Below, in pieces: positions 15,914 through 24,807 of a DNA stretch of 64,000 bases. A model generated the notes under the pieces. The model did no database searches, was not told the origin of the DNA, and worked only from the letters and a program-made list of their open reading frames with translations. Positions within the stretch are counted from its first letter, which is position 1; each line of letters begins with the position of its first letter. Made by a program: the position numbers and the translations under genes. The stretch is from Anaerolineales bacterium UBA2181 (lineage in GTDB: Bacteria > Chloroflexota > Anaerolineae > Promineifilales > UBA4811), in NCBI GenBank assembly GCA_002328075.1, contig DCVT01000019.1, positions 62,001 through 126,000 of the forward strand, read 5' to 3'.

Positions 15914-17107
15914 ATGACGGAGGCGTTTTCGTATGTCGTTCTGGGCGCCGGAAGGCAGGGCACGGCGGCCGCGTATGACCTGATACGATGGGGTGGGGCG
16001 GCGCGCGTCATTCTGGCCGACAGCAACCCGGAGGCGGCCCAACAAGCTGCGCGGCGAGTGACCGGGCTGACTCGCCCGGGGCCGGCAGCGTGGTCGGTGG
16101 TTGACGTGACGGACCTGGCGGCGGTGAGAGATCTGCTGGGCGATTGTGATGCCTGCCTGAGCGCGGTGCCGTATCGGTTCAACCTGGAACTTGGCCGAAT
16201 CGCGCTGGAGGCCGGTTGCCATTTCTGCGATTTGGGTGGAAACACCGACATTGCGCGTCGCCAACACGGACTGGATGCGGCCGCAAGAGCGGCGGGCCTT
16301 TCCGTCATACCAAATTGTGGCCAGGTGCCGGGCATGGGCACCTCGCTGATGGTGCGGGCTATGGAGCTACTGGACGAGGCGGTGGACGTGTTCATGTGGG
16401 ACGGCGGACTGCCACAGAAACCGCGGCCGCCCTTTGACTATTACCTGACCTTTAACGTGGCCGGCCTGACCAACGAGTACGCCGAACCCGCGGTGTTTAT
16501 CCGGAATGGGCGTGTCACCGAGGTGGCGCCGATGACCGAACTGGAGACAGTCGATTTTCCGGAGCCCATTGGCCGCCTGGAGGCCTTTGTGGCTGGCGGT
16601 GGTACCGACACGGCGCCGTGGACCTTTGAGGGACGGCTGCGCACGCTGCAGAACCTCACGCTCCGGTATCCCGGCCATTTCGCGCAACTGCGGGCATTTT
16701 ACGACCTGGGCCTCTGGAGCCTCGAGCCGGTTCAGGTTGGTGACACCCAGGTTGTTCCGCGTGACCTGTTCCACGTGCTATTTGAGCCGCTGGTGGCCTT
16801 TCCGGGCGATGCGGACCTGGTGATCGTCCGAGTCCGGGCGACGGGCAAGAAGGACGGTCGAGACGCCGAGGCGTTGGTCGAGATGATCGATTATCATGAC
16901 CCAGAGACCGGTTTCACCGCAATGGAGCGGGGCACCGGTTGGAGTGCTGCCATCGTGACGGCGATGATGGCGCGTGGCCATACCCCTCGCGGTGCCGGTG
17001 GAGTCGAGCTGATGGTTCCGGCCGGCCCATTCGTCGAGGAGTTGAATCGCCGAGGCCTGCGGGTCAAGGAAGAGGTGACCTCCCTCGGATCGGTGGCTGG
17101 CGCCTGA
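15914..17107 (+). CDS. Saccharopine dehydrogenase family protein, lysine 6-dehydrogenase-like
   Basis: A 397-residue NAD(P)-dependent oxidoreductase. The N-terminal Rossmann motif is YVVLGAGRQGTAAAYDL, followed by the family segment CLSAVPYRFNLELGRIALEAG and CHFCDLGGNTDIARRQ. It is closest in layout to the lysine 6-dehydrogenase branch (oxidative deamination of the epsilon amino group of Lys), rather than to saccharopine reductase, but the branch assignment is from general similarity. It has its own promoter and no operon partner (sucC has a separate promoter 20 bp downstream). With the LysN-type aminotransferase at 7096 it hints at lysine turnover. Confidence 0.78.
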   Translation: MTEAFSYVVLGAGRQGTAAAYDLIRWGGAARVILADSNPEAAQQAARRVTGLTRPGPAAWSVVDVTDLAAVRDLLGDCDACLSAVPYRFNLELGRIALEAGCHFCDLGGNTDIARRQHGLDAAARAAGLSVIPNCGQVPGMGTSLMVRAMELLDEAVDVFMWDGGLPQKPRPPFDYYLTFNVAGLTNEYAEPAVFIRNGRVTEVAPMTELETVDFPEPIGRLEAFVAGGGTDTAPWTFEGRLRTLQNLTLRYPGHFAQLRAFYDLGLWSLEPVQVGDTQVVPRDLFHVLFEPLVAFPGDADLVIVRVRATGKKDGRDAEALVEMIDYHDPETGFTAMERGTGWSAAIVTAMMARGHTPRGAGGVELMVPAGPFVEELNRRGLRVKEEVTSLGSVAGA

Positions 17108-17124
17108 TCCCAGATGCCACTGGA

Positions 17125-17152
17125 TTGTCGGTGCCGCCGGCGGTGCTATAAT
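17125..17152 (+). promoter_or_regulatory. Promoter of sucCD
   Basis: TTGTCG (17125-17130), 16-bp spacer, perfect TATAAT (17147-17152). Start near 17159; leader of about 73 nt ending in an AGGAGG ribosome binding site. Confidence 0.72.
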
Positions 17153-17231
17153 TCGGCGCTGGTTGCGCTCCCGTGATGAACCACCGCGCGGGGATGAGCG
17201 CGCGGATGCAATGAGTTTCAGGAGGTTGTTG

Positions 17232-18371
17232 GTGAAACTGCACGAATATCAGTCAAAGCGGATCTTTGCCCAGTATGGTATTCCCATTCCGCGGGGCGAG
17301 ATCGCCACGACGCCAAGTGAGGCCCGGCGCATTGCAGAGGAGTTGGGCGGCCGGGTGGTGATCAAGAGCCAGGTCCTGGTGGGGGGGCGGGGCAAAGCCG
17401 GCGGCATTAAACTGGCCAAGGATGCAGATGAGGCGGAAGGATTGGCCGGCCGGATTCTGGGGATGGACATCAAGGGGCTCAAGGTGGAGACGGTGCTGGT
17501 GGACGCAGCGGCCGACATACGTCAGGAGATCTACCTGGGCGTGGTGATCGACCGCGCCGCCTGCCGGCCGGTGCTGATGGCCTCGGCCGAGGGGGGCGTC
17601 GAGATCGAGGAGGTGGCCCGGACCAACCCGTCGGCCATCGTCAAGACTCACGTGGACCCCTTCCTGGGTCTGCGAAGCTACCAGACCCGAGATGTCGCCA
17701 TCGGAATTGGCCTGGCACGATGTCTCTGGAAGGCATTTCACAAGATCGCGGCCGGACTGGTCGAGTGTTTTGTAGGCAGCGATGCATCGCTGGCCGAAAT
17801 CAACCCGTTGGTGATCACGGGGGATGACGGACTGCTGGCGGTGGACGGCAAGATGCTGATTGATGACAACAGTCTGTTTCGCCACCCCGATTTGGCAGCG
17901 CTGCGAGATGCCAGCGAGGGAACCTGGGCGGAGGCTGAAGCCCGCCGATTTGAACTCAGTTACGTGGATATGGACGGCGAGATCGGGTGCATGGTCAACG
18001 GCGCCGGTTTGGCTATGACCACCATGGATCTGATCAAGTTGAGCGGGGGCGCACCGGCCAACTTTTTGGATATCGGCGGAGGAGCCAAGAGCGACAAGGT
18101 TGCTGCCGCGCTGCGGATCATCCTGGCGGATGCGCGAGTCAAGGCGGTCTTGTTGAACATTTTCGGTGGCATCACTCGTTGCGACGAAGTGGCGGCGGGC
18201 ATCCTGGAAGCATTGCAGCAGGTGGAGACCAACGTTCCGATGGTTGCGCGATTGGTCGGAACCAACGCCGATGAGGGTCGCAGCATGCTGGCGGACGCCA
18301 ACCTGCTGACGGCTACGACTCTGCTAGAGGCAGCCCAAATGGCAGTCGCCGCGGCTCACGGGGCAAGCTAG
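17232..18371 (+). CDS. sucC: Succinyl-CoA ligase (ADP-forming), beta subunit
   Basis: A 379-residue SucC, the subunit that binds the nucleotide and succinate. The GTG start at 17232 is chosen because the family begins M-K-L-H-E-Y-Q-S-K and AGGAGG lies at 17219-17224; the open frame extends to 17163 but is unrelated upstream. ATP-grasp motifs are visible (VIKSQVLVGGRGKAGGIKL), with SLAEINPLVI, and the C-terminal FLDIGGGAKSDKVAAALR and LLNIFGGITRCDEVAAGI segments that contact the alpha subunit. It is followed by sucD after 12 bp. The enzyme interconverts succinyl-CoA + ADP + Pi and succinate + CoA + ATP. Confidence 0.97.
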   Translation: MKLHEYQSKRIFAQYGIPIPRGEIATTPSEARRIAEELGGRVVIKSQVLVGGRGKAGGIKLAKDADEAEGLAGRILGMDIKGLKVETVLVDAAADIRQEIYLGVVIDRAACRPVLMASAEGGVEIEEVARTNPSAIVKTHVDPFLGLRSYQTRDVAIGIGLARCLWKAFHKIAAGLVECFVGSDASLAEINPLVITGDDGLLAVDGKMLIDDNSLFRHPDLAALRDASEGTWAEAEARRFELSYVDMDGEIGCMVNGAGLAMTTMDLIKLSGGAPANFLDIGGGAKSDKVAAALRIILADARVKAVLLNIFGGITRCDEVAAGILEALQQVETNVPMVARLVGTNADEGRSMLADANLLTATTLLEAAQMAVAAAHGAS

Positions 18372-18383
18372 GGAGAACCGGAC

Positions 18384-19250
18384 ATGAGTATCCTGGTAGA
18401 CAAGAACACGCGGTTGGTAGTACAGGGAATCACCGGGCGGGAAGGCGCGTTTCACACCGCGCGCATGGTCGAGTATGGAACCAAGGTGGTGGCCGGGACC
18501 TCCCCGGGCAAGGGCGGAGCGGCCGTCCATGGCGTGCCGGTATACGACTCTGTCAGCCAGGCCGTGCATCATACGGGTGCCAATACCAGCGTGATCTATG
18601 TGCCGGCTGCCGGGGCCCCGGACGCGGTGTACGAGGCGGTGAGTGCCGGTATTCATCTGGTGGTCTGCATTACCGAGGGCGTTCCGGTGTTGGACATGAT
18701 CAAGGTGCGGGCGTTTCTGGACCAAAAGGGAGCCCGACTCGTCGGCCCCAACTGCCCGGGACTGATCACCCCAGGTGAGGCCAAGGTCGGCATCATCCCG
18801 GGCGATATCGTGATCCCTGGTCCGGTTGGCATTGTGGCTCGCAGTGGCACATTGACTTACGAGGTCATGTACGCGCTGACGATGCGTGGCATCGGTCAGA
18901 CGACCTGCGTGGGGATCGGTGGCGACCCCATCAACGGCACGAGTTTCATCGATTGCCTCCGACTGTTCGAGGCAGATGCCGCTACCGAACAGGTGGTGCT
19001 GATCGGCGAGATCGGGGGATCCGACGAGGAGCAGGCAGCCGCCTATATACGGGATCACGTGAAAAAGCCGGTGACTGCCTTTATCGCCGGTGAGACCGCG
19101 CCCGCCGGGAAACGGATGGGGCACGCCGGTGCGATCATTGAGGGTGGCGCCGGCACGGCGGCCGAAAAGATCCGTATCCTTCGAGCGGCGGGTGTGCGGG
19201 TGGCACAACACCCAGAGCAGATCGCTGATCTGGTAGCCGCAAGCATGTGA
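18384..19250 (+). CDS. sucD: Succinyl-CoA ligase (ADP-forming), alpha subunit
   Basis: A 288-residue SucD with the CoA-binding N-terminal domain (VQGITGREGAFHTARMVEYG) and the ligase domain. The active-site His247, which is phosphorylated during catalysis, lies in KRMGHAGAIIEGG. GPNCPGLITPGEAKVGI is the standard family block. Normal length. It completes the sucCD operon. No other TCA-cycle gene is in the window, so whether the pair runs oxidatively or in a reductive or fermentative branch cannot be said. Confidence 0.97.
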   Translation: MSILVDKNTRLVVQGITGREGAFHTARMVEYGTKVVAGTSPGKGGAAVHGVPVYDSVSQAVHHTGANTSVIYVPAAGAPDAVYEAVSAGIHLVVCITEGVPVLDMIKVRAFLDQKGARLVGPNCPGLITPGEAKVGIIPGDIVIPGPVGIVARSGTLTYEVMYALTMRGIGQTTCVGIGGDPINGTSFIDCLRLFEADAATEQVVLIGEIGGSDEEQAAAYIRDHVKKPVTAFIAGETAPAGKRMGHAGAIIEGGAGTAAEKIRILRAAGVRVAQHPEQIADLVAASM

Positions 19251-19261
19251 TTTGGTTTCCT

Positions 19262-19284
19262 GGGGGGCGCAGATTGCGCCCCCC
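19262..19284. repeat. Perfect 9-bp hairpin between sucD and the membrane protein
   Basis: GGGGGGCGC/GCGCCCCCC with a 5-nt loop, 11 nt after the sucD stop. No T tract follows, so it may protect the sucCD 3' end or attenuate rather than terminate; the next gene begins 16 nt later. Confidence 0.5.
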
Positions 19285-19300
19285 CCGCTCTGAGGTTGTG

Positions 19301-21676
19301 ATGCACGGAATTCGCCGAGTAGACCTCGGCATTTTTGTCCTGGGCGCCGTCTGCCTGTTGGCAATCTGGCCGCTGGTGAGCCAGCCGGGTTTGCCGCGCG
19401 AGACCGACGCCGAGCTGCACATCTTTCGCACGGTCGAGCTGCACCACCTCATACGGCATGGCGCGATCTATCCGCGGTGGGCGCCTGATTTCTATTTCGG
19501 GTACGGCTACCCCATCTTGAACTACTACGCGCCCCTGGTCTACTATGTGGGCGCGCTCATCATGTTGTTGACGGGCGCTGGCGCGGTGCTGGCGGTCAAG
19601 GCTGTTTTCTGCCTGGCTCTGCTGGGCGCGGGCGGCGGCATGTATCTCTTTGTGCGCCGGATGTGGGGCACGCGACCGGGTTTGCTGGCCGCGGCGGCCT
19701 ACCTCTATGCTCCGTATGTGCAGTTTGTCGATCCGTTCGCCCGCGGCGTCCTGGCGGAGAGCATGAGTCTGGCGCTCTTTCCGTGGGTGTTGTGGGCATT
19801 CACTCCCGCGCCGGGACGGACGGTGCCGGGCGTCAAACGGATCCTGGTCGAGTCGCTGTTGCTGGCCGCCATGCTATGTTCGCACAACCTGTTGGCGCCG
19901 ATGCTGTTGGTGATGCTGGTGGTCTGGCTGGCCTGGCGGGAGATCGGCCGGTTGCGGAGTACACCGCAGACCTTCAGCCGGCATGAGACAGCGAGCAACC
20001 TGCTCAGGACACTGACTCCGGTCGCGCTTGGCGTGGCCATGGCGTCGTTTTTCTGGCTGCCGGTGATCCTGGAGCGTGGAGCAGTACAGCTGGGCAACGT
20101 CGTCTCGACCGGAGGCCATTTCGACTACCGGAGTCATTTCCTGAGCATGCGTGAGTTGTTGAGCCCGAGCCTGAGGATCGACCAGGGGGCCACGGCGCCG
20201 GTTTTTCGGTTCAACCTGGGCGTGGCACAATGGATTCTCGGCCTGGCGGCTGCGGTGTGGGTGGTGGCGAAACGCGGCCGCAACCGGACCGGACCGGACG
20301 GGCTGTTCTGGGGCGTGCTCGCCGGGCTCCTGGCCCTCATGATGCTGCCCTGGGCGGATCCGATCTGGAACCGGATCCCCGGGTTCAGGTACATGCAATT
20401 CCCGTGGCGGCTCCTGGGACCCGCGGCGGCCTGCCTTGCGGTGGCGGCTGGCTCGTTGGCGCGGGAAATCGAGGGGCGGCGAGGTTACGCCGGCTGGATC
20501 GCTGCACTGTTGGGTTTGGTGCTGCTGCTGGCTCTGCCGCTATCGTTCTGGTCGGGCTGGGAACCGATGGTGCGGGCGGACATCAGCGTGGTGCATGAAC
20601 GTGAACTGGGTGGTTGGTGGCTGGGAACGACGTCCACCGGAGACTATTTGCCGGTCAGCGTGCTCTCGGTACCTCGGCCCGAGGAGGAGATGGGTCGGGC
20701 GTATCTGTCCGGCATGCCGGTGGATCGAGTCAATCGGGTCACACTACCGGCCGGAACGACGGTGTATCAAGTCGAGGACCGTCCATTGGTTTGGACGTAC
20801 CAGATAGTGGGTGACCAGGCGTTTGTCTTCCGGTTGTACCAATTCGTGTTTCCCGGTTGGACCGCGACCATGGATGGGGTTCCCGTGGCGATTGAACCGG
20901 GAATGCCCGAAGGATTTATCACGATCTCGGTGCCGGCCGGCTCACACACGCTGCGGGTCGCATTCAGGGACACGCCGGCACGAACGGTGGGGTGGGTTGT
21001 TTCTGGGACGGCGTTGCTGTTGGCGGCCGCGCTCTCGGTAGCGGCCGGCTGGCGCCGCCGGCGGCGCCTGTGCGGCGATAACAGCGAACCGGGCGCAACT
21101 CGGGTCGATCATCGGCCGGTGTGCCGAACTCGGGACCTTGTGATTCTCTGCCTGGGGCCGGCGCTCATCCTCACGGCCAGGGTTGTTTCGATCGGCTCCC
21201 CGATGGGCCTGTACTACCGTTCGACCGGTCTGACCGCCGAGCCGGCACAACACCCCGTCTTTCACAGGTTGGGGGACTGGTTCGCCCTGTTGGGGTTTGA
21301 CTCGACAACGCCAAGAGGCGGCCGGGAGACCCGCGTGACGCTGTATTGGAAAGCGTTGACTCCGGTGCCAGACCGGTACCAGGTGTTTGTCCATCTGCGG
21401 GACGAGGCGGGCCAGGTGGCTGCGCAATCCGACAAGTTGAACCCGGGAGACTATCCCACCACGCGCTGGCCCACCGATCGATACGTGCGGGATGTACACA
21501 GGCTGTCGGTGCCGACCGATCTTGCCGCGGGCCGCTATCGGCTGGCGGTTGGGTTGTGGAACATGGCGGTTGGCAACCGATTGCCGACCTATGACGCGCA
21601 GGGCAACGAGCTGGGAGACAGCGTCTTTCTGGCCGAATGGGTGGTGGGGCCGGATGGTATAATCGACGTCCAGTAG
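19301..21676 (+). CDS. Large membrane protein, PTPS-related/YfhO-like
   Basis: A 791-residue protein. About 10 to 11 hydrophobic segments in residues 5-445 form a polytopic region typical of the '6-pyruvoyl-tetrahydropterin synthase-related' or YfhO-like family seen in Chloroflexota (WAPDFYFGYGYPILNYYAP, LPWADPIWNRIPGFRYMQFP). Residues about 445-585 are an extracellular beta domain, then a further membrane segment near 575-600, another near 625-645, and a C-terminal beta domain (about 655-790). ATG at 19301 is used rather than the upstream in-frame start at 19247, which overlaps sucD. Such proteins may act in lipid-linked glycan or surface polymer handling, but no reaction is established. Its end carries the promoter element of the next gene. 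Confidence 0.75.
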   Translation: MHGIRRVDLGIFVLGAVCLLAIWPLVSQPGLPRETDAELHIFRTVELHHLIRHGAIYPRWAPDFYFGYGYPILNYYAPLVYYVGALIMLLTGAGAVLAVKAVFCLALLGAGGGMYLFVRRMWGTRPGLLAAAAYLYAPYVQFVDPFARGVLAESMSLALFPWVLWAFTPAPGRTVPGVKRILVESLLLAAMLCSHNLLAPMLLVMLVVWLAWREIGRLRSTPQTFSRHETASNLLRTLTPVALGVAMASFFWLPVILERGAVQLGNVVSTGGHFDYRSHFLSMRELLSPSLRIDQGATAPVFRFNLGVAQWILGLAAAVWVVAKRGRNRTGPDGLFWGVLAGLLALMMLPWADPIWNRIPGFRYMQFPWRLLGPAAACLAVAAGSLAREIEGRRGYAGWIAALLGLVLLLALPLSFWSGWEPMVRADISVVHERELGGWWLGTTSTGDYLPVSVLSVPRPEEEMGRAYLSGMPVDRVNRVTLPAGTTVYQVEDRPLVWTYQIVGDQAFVFRLYQFVFPGWTATMDGVPVAIEPGMPEGFITISVPAGSHTLRVAFRDTPARTVGWVVSGTALLLAAALSVAAGWRRRRRLCGDNSEPGATRVDHRPVCRTRDLVILCLGPALILTARVVSIGSPMGLYYRSTGLTAEPAQHPVFHRLGDWFALLGFDSTTPRGGRETRVTLYWKALTPVPDRYQVFVHLRDEAGQVAAQSDKLNPGDYPTTRWPTDRYVRDVHRLSVPTDLAAGRYRLAVGLWNMAVGNRLPTYDAQGNELGDSVFLAEWVVGPDGIIDVQ
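21655..21663 (+). promoter_or_regulatory. Extended -10 promoter of the UroD-family gene
   Basis: TGG followed by TATAAT (21658-21663), an extended -10 element with no clear -35. It lies in the last codons of the upstream gene; start near 21670, 39 nt before the ATG at 21709. Confidence 0.5.
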
Positions 21677-21708
21677 GATTGCCGCTGCAAGAGAGGCAGG
21701 ACGGAACT

Positions 21709-22689
21709 ATGAACAAGCGAGAGCGGTTATTAGCAACCATCGAGGGCCGGGCGGTCGACCGTGTGCCGGTGGCACTGTGGCGCCATTGGCCGGTGGACGA
21801 CCAGGAGCCGACCGCGCTGGCGTGGTCTACCTTGAGATTTCAGCAGCTGTTCGACTGGGATCTGGTCAAGGTCACCCCGGCCAGCAGCTTTTGCCTGCGC
21901 GATTGGGGAGCCATGGATCACTGGCAAGGTCATTACCATGGTACCCGAGAGTATGGGGCGCCGGTGATCGTGAATCCGGACGACTGGGCGCGCCTGCGCC
22001 GACTCGACCCCACGCGAGGTGCGCTGGGGGCGCAGCTGGAAGCGTTGCGCCGGATCCGGGCCGGCCTTCCGGCGGACGTACCGGTGATCCAGACGGTCTT
22101 TAACCCATTGGCGCAGGCCAAGAATCTGGCGGGCGGCGCACGGCTGTTGGCGCACCTGCGGCAGGCGCCGGAAGCGGTGCAGCCCGGGCTGCGGGTGATT
22201 GCGGAGACCACCGAGGCGTTCGTGGCGGCTGCCATGGCAGAGGGCATTGACGGGGTCTTTTTCGCGGTTCAGCATGCGCAGGCGCATCTGCTCTCCGCGG
22301 ACGAATACGTGAGATTCGGCCGAACCTATGATCTTCCGATCCTAGACCGGGCGCGCAATGGCTGGCTGAATGTCCTTCATCTCCACGGCGAACAGATCTA
22401 TTTTGACCTCCTAGCCGACTATCCGGTGCAGGTGGTGAACTGGCACGATCAGGAGACCGAGCCCGCTCTGGCGGATGGGTTGCGACGATTTGCGGGGGCG
22501 GTCTGCGGCGGGATACGGCAAGAAGAGACGCTGGTACTGGGAGATGCGGCGGCGGTGCGGGCAGCAGTGCGGGCGGCACTCGAGGCGACGGGCGGTCGTC
22601 GGCTCATTGTGGGGACCGGCTGCGTCACACCCACCACCGCACCGTTAGGCAACCTCCTGGCAGCCCGAACCGCAGTGGAATCGGCATAG
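21709..22689 (+). CDS. Uroporphyrinogen decarboxylase (URO-D) superfamily protein
   Basis: A 326-residue URO-D-fold protein beginning M-N-K-R-E-R-L-L-A-T-I-E-G with RVPVALWRHWP, a start typical of the superfamily. A GVFFAVQHAQAHLLS block in the middle and VVNWHDQETEP near residue 245 match the barrel. It resembles the methyltransferase-related branch (MtaA/CmuA-like and uncharacterised) more than HemE: no other heme gene is present and the HemE N-terminal signature with its two Arg is not evident. The role may be in methyl transfer to or from corrinoid cofactor, possibly with the MttB-family gene 6 kb away; this is inference. The ATG follows AGAGAGGCAGGA. rsmD starts 2 bp after its stop. Confidence 0.78.
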   Translation: MNKRERLLATIEGRAVDRVPVALWRHWPVDDQEPTALAWSTLRFQQLFDWDLVKVTPASSFCLRDWGAMDHWQGHYHGTREYGAPVIVNPDDWARLRRLDPTRGALGAQLEALRRIRAGLPADVPVIQTVFNPLAQAKNLAGGARLLAHLRQAPEAVQPGLRVIAETTEAFVAAAMAEGIDGVFFAVQHAQAHLLSADEYVRFGRTYDLPILDRARNGWLNVLHLHGEQIYFDLLADYPVQVVNWHDQETEPALADGLRRFAGAVCGGIRQEETLVLGDAAAVRAAVRAALEATGGRRLIVGTGCVTPTTAPLGNLLAARTAVESA

Positions 22690-22691
22690 CC

Positions 22692-23249
22692 ATGCGAGTC
22701 ATCGCCGGCGAGGCCAAAGGGCGTAAGCTCAAGCTGGTTCCGGGTGAAGGGACGCGGCCGATCACCGACCGCGTCAAAGAGAACCTCTTTAACCTCATCC
22801 AGTGGGAGGTCCGGTCGAGCCGATTCCTGGACCTGTTTGCCGGAACCGGATCGGTTGGGATAGAAGCGCTGAGTCGGGGTGCGTCGCACGTGGTTTTCTT
22901 GGACACGTCCCGCGAGGCGGTGCGGATCATTCGGGAAAATCTGGAGCACTGCCGGTTGCATGCCCGGGCAGAGGTTGTTCGGACGGACGCCTTTATCTAC
23001 CTGGCGAATGATGCGAGTGAGCCTTTCGATCTCATTTTTGTGGCGCCGCCGCAATACCAGGGTATATGGAGCCGGGCGCTGGCAGCGATCGATCAGAGGC
23101 CAACCTGGCTGTCAGCCGAGGGGTTGGCCATCGTCCAGATTCACCCCAAGGAGTATATGGAACTGCCGTTGGCCAACCTGGAGCTGGTGGACCAGCGGGT
23201 ATACGGCAGCACCAAGTTATGCCTCTACGGGCGGACAGAAAATGGGTAG
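22692..23249 (+). CDS. rsmD: 16S rRNA (guanine(966)-N(2))-methyltransferase RsmD-like
   Basis: A 185-residue SAM-dependent methyltransferase. It begins MRVIAGEAKGRKLKLVPGEG and TRPITDRVKENLFNLI, the standard RsmD signature, followed by the SAM loop FLDLFAGTGSVGIEALSRGA. Motif IV, usually D-P-P-F/Y in RsmD, reads A-P-P-Q-Y here. The enzyme methylates G966 of 16S rRNA in assembled 30S particles; the motif change makes activity likely but not certain. It lies 2 bp after the URO-D gene and 46 bp before tilS. Confidence 0.88.
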   Translation: MRVIAGEAKGRKLKLVPGEGTRPITDRVKENLFNLIQWEVRSSRFLDLFAGTGSVGIEALSRGASHVVFLDTSREAVRIIRENLEHCRLHARAEVVRTDAFIYLANDASEPFDLIFVAPPQYQGIWSRALAAIDQRPTWLSAEGLAIVQIHPKEYMELPLANLELVDQRVYGSTKLCLYGRTENG

Positions 23250-23295
23250 CGATTGCGTATAGCCACTCCCAGTCGCATTACTTGACCCACAGCAA

Positions 23296-24807
23296 ATGCC
23301 AAAGCAAAAACACACCGACCTCATCGGCGAGCTCTCCAACACCGGGCTGGTGACCGGCCAGGATCGGGTGGTGGTTGGTTTCTCCGGTGGGGCTGACTCG
23401 CTTACCTTGCTGCACCTCCTGGTGCGGCTTCGCGATCGTCTGGGACTGGAGCTCCACGCGGCGCATTTGAATCACCAGTTGCGGGGTGGGGAGGCAGATG
23501 CCGATGCCCAGTCGGCGATTGACACGGCCTGCGGATGGCAAGTCCCATGTACGGTGGGGGTGCGCGATGTACGGTCCCTGGCGCGTGGGTGGAGGGTAGG
23601 AATCGAGGCCGCGGCTCGCAGGGCACGGTACGAATTTCTTTGCGGTGTGGCCAAGGAGGTTGGCGCGCTCAAGATCGCGGTTGGGCACACCGCCGACGAC
23701 CAGGCTGAGACGGTGCTCATGCACGTGCTGCGCGGCGCCGGGCTGAGCGGTTTGGCGGGCATGCGATATCGTGTAGCGGTACCCAGCTGCCAGGATGATC
23801 AGGTGGTGCTGGTTCGGCCGCTCCTGCAAGTGTCTCGGCGGCGGATTGAGGCCTATTGTGCCGCGCACGGCCTGGTTCCGCGCACTGACGCCAGCAACCT
23901 TGACGAGACGCTGTTTCGCAATCGGGTGCGTCACGAGGTCCTGCCATTCCTGGAGCGGATCCGGCCGGGCGTGTGGCAGAGTCTGGTCCAGCTGGGTGAA
24001 CTGGCGGCGGCCGACGAGCTGGCGCTGGAGGAATTGTTGGCCCAGCAGTGGGCCGGATTGGTGAACCAGGCGGCCAGGGGCGAGGTGACACTGGACCGGT
24101 CAGTGTGGCAGGAGCTTCCGCTCAGCCTCCGACGCCGCGCCCTGCGGCGGGCAGTGTACCTGGCCACGGCCGGAGGCGGACCGCCCGACTTTGGGCAACT
24201 GGAGGCGGCCCGACGGCAGTCAGAAACCGGCCAATCCGGAACCGAGGTTCAGTTTGCTGACGGGGCCCGGTTGGAGGTCCGGTATGACCGGCTGGTCTTT
24301 ACAGCGGTGCCGTGGGGACAGCCGGTCGACTCGCTCGAGTTTCCGCAACTGGAACCCGGTATCGAGCTAGCGGTTCCGGCCCCTCGATGGGACGTTCCGC
24401 TCCGCGGATGGGGGGTGCCGGTCCCTGGAGGGGTCGCGCTGCCAAACTCGGGCTGGCGGGTGGAGACGCAAAGATTGTCGGCCGGGGAGCAACTCCTGAG
24501 CGACGCCCGACACAATACCGATCGCTGGCAGGCCTACCTGGACGCGGATCAGGCGGGTGAGCCGGTGGTGCTGCGAACCCGCCGGCCGGGGGAGCGCTTT
24601 CAGCCGTTGGGCCTGGCTGGACGGAGCATGTTGGTGTCGGATTTCATGGTGAACCAGCGGATTCCCCGCCGGTATCGGGCCGGAATGCCGTTGTTAAGCA
24701 ACGCGGCCGGGCAAATCCTCTGGATACCCGGATATCGCCTGGCCCACCCGGTGCGGATCACCACCGATACCCGTACCGCGCTGCGAATCAGCCTGCGAAG
24801 GCTTTGA
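23296..24807 (+). CDS. tilS: tRNA(Ile)-lysidine synthase
   Basis: A 503-residue TilS, which converts C34 of tRNA-Ile(CAU) to lysidine so that it reads AUA. The PP-loop S-G-G-A-D-S occupies residues 30-35, followed by HAAHLNHQLRGGEADADAQ and GHTADDQAETVLMHVLRGAG, all family hallmarks. A middle TilS domain and the C-terminal TilS_C domain (about 420-495: RPGERFQPLGLAG) follow. Start ATG at 23296 has a weak upstream site. Essential in most bacteria with AUA codons. Confidence 0.95.
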   Translation: MPKQKHTDLIGELSNTGLVTGQDRVVVGFSGGADSLTLLHLLVRLRDRLGLELHAAHLNHQLRGGEADADAQSAIDTACGWQVPCTVGVRDVRSLARGWRVGIEAAARRARYEFLCGVAKEVGALKIAVGHTADDQAETVLMHVLRGAGLSGLAGMRYRVAVPSCQDDQVVLVRPLLQVSRRRIEAYCAAHGLVPRTDASNLDETLFRNRVRHEVLPFLERIRPGVWQSLVQLGELAAADELALEELLAQQWAGLVNQAARGEVTLDRSVWQELPLSLRRRALRRAVYLATAGGGPPDFGQLEAARRQSETGQSGTEVQFADGARLEVRYDRLVFTAVPWGQPVDSLEFPQLEPGIELAVPAPRWDVPLRGWGVPVPGGVALPNSGWRVETQRLSAGEQLLSDARHNTDRWQAYLDADQAGEPVVLRTRRPGERFQPLGLAGRSMLVSDFMVNQRIPRRYRAGMPLLSNAAGQILWIPGYRLAHPVRITTDTRTALRISLRRL

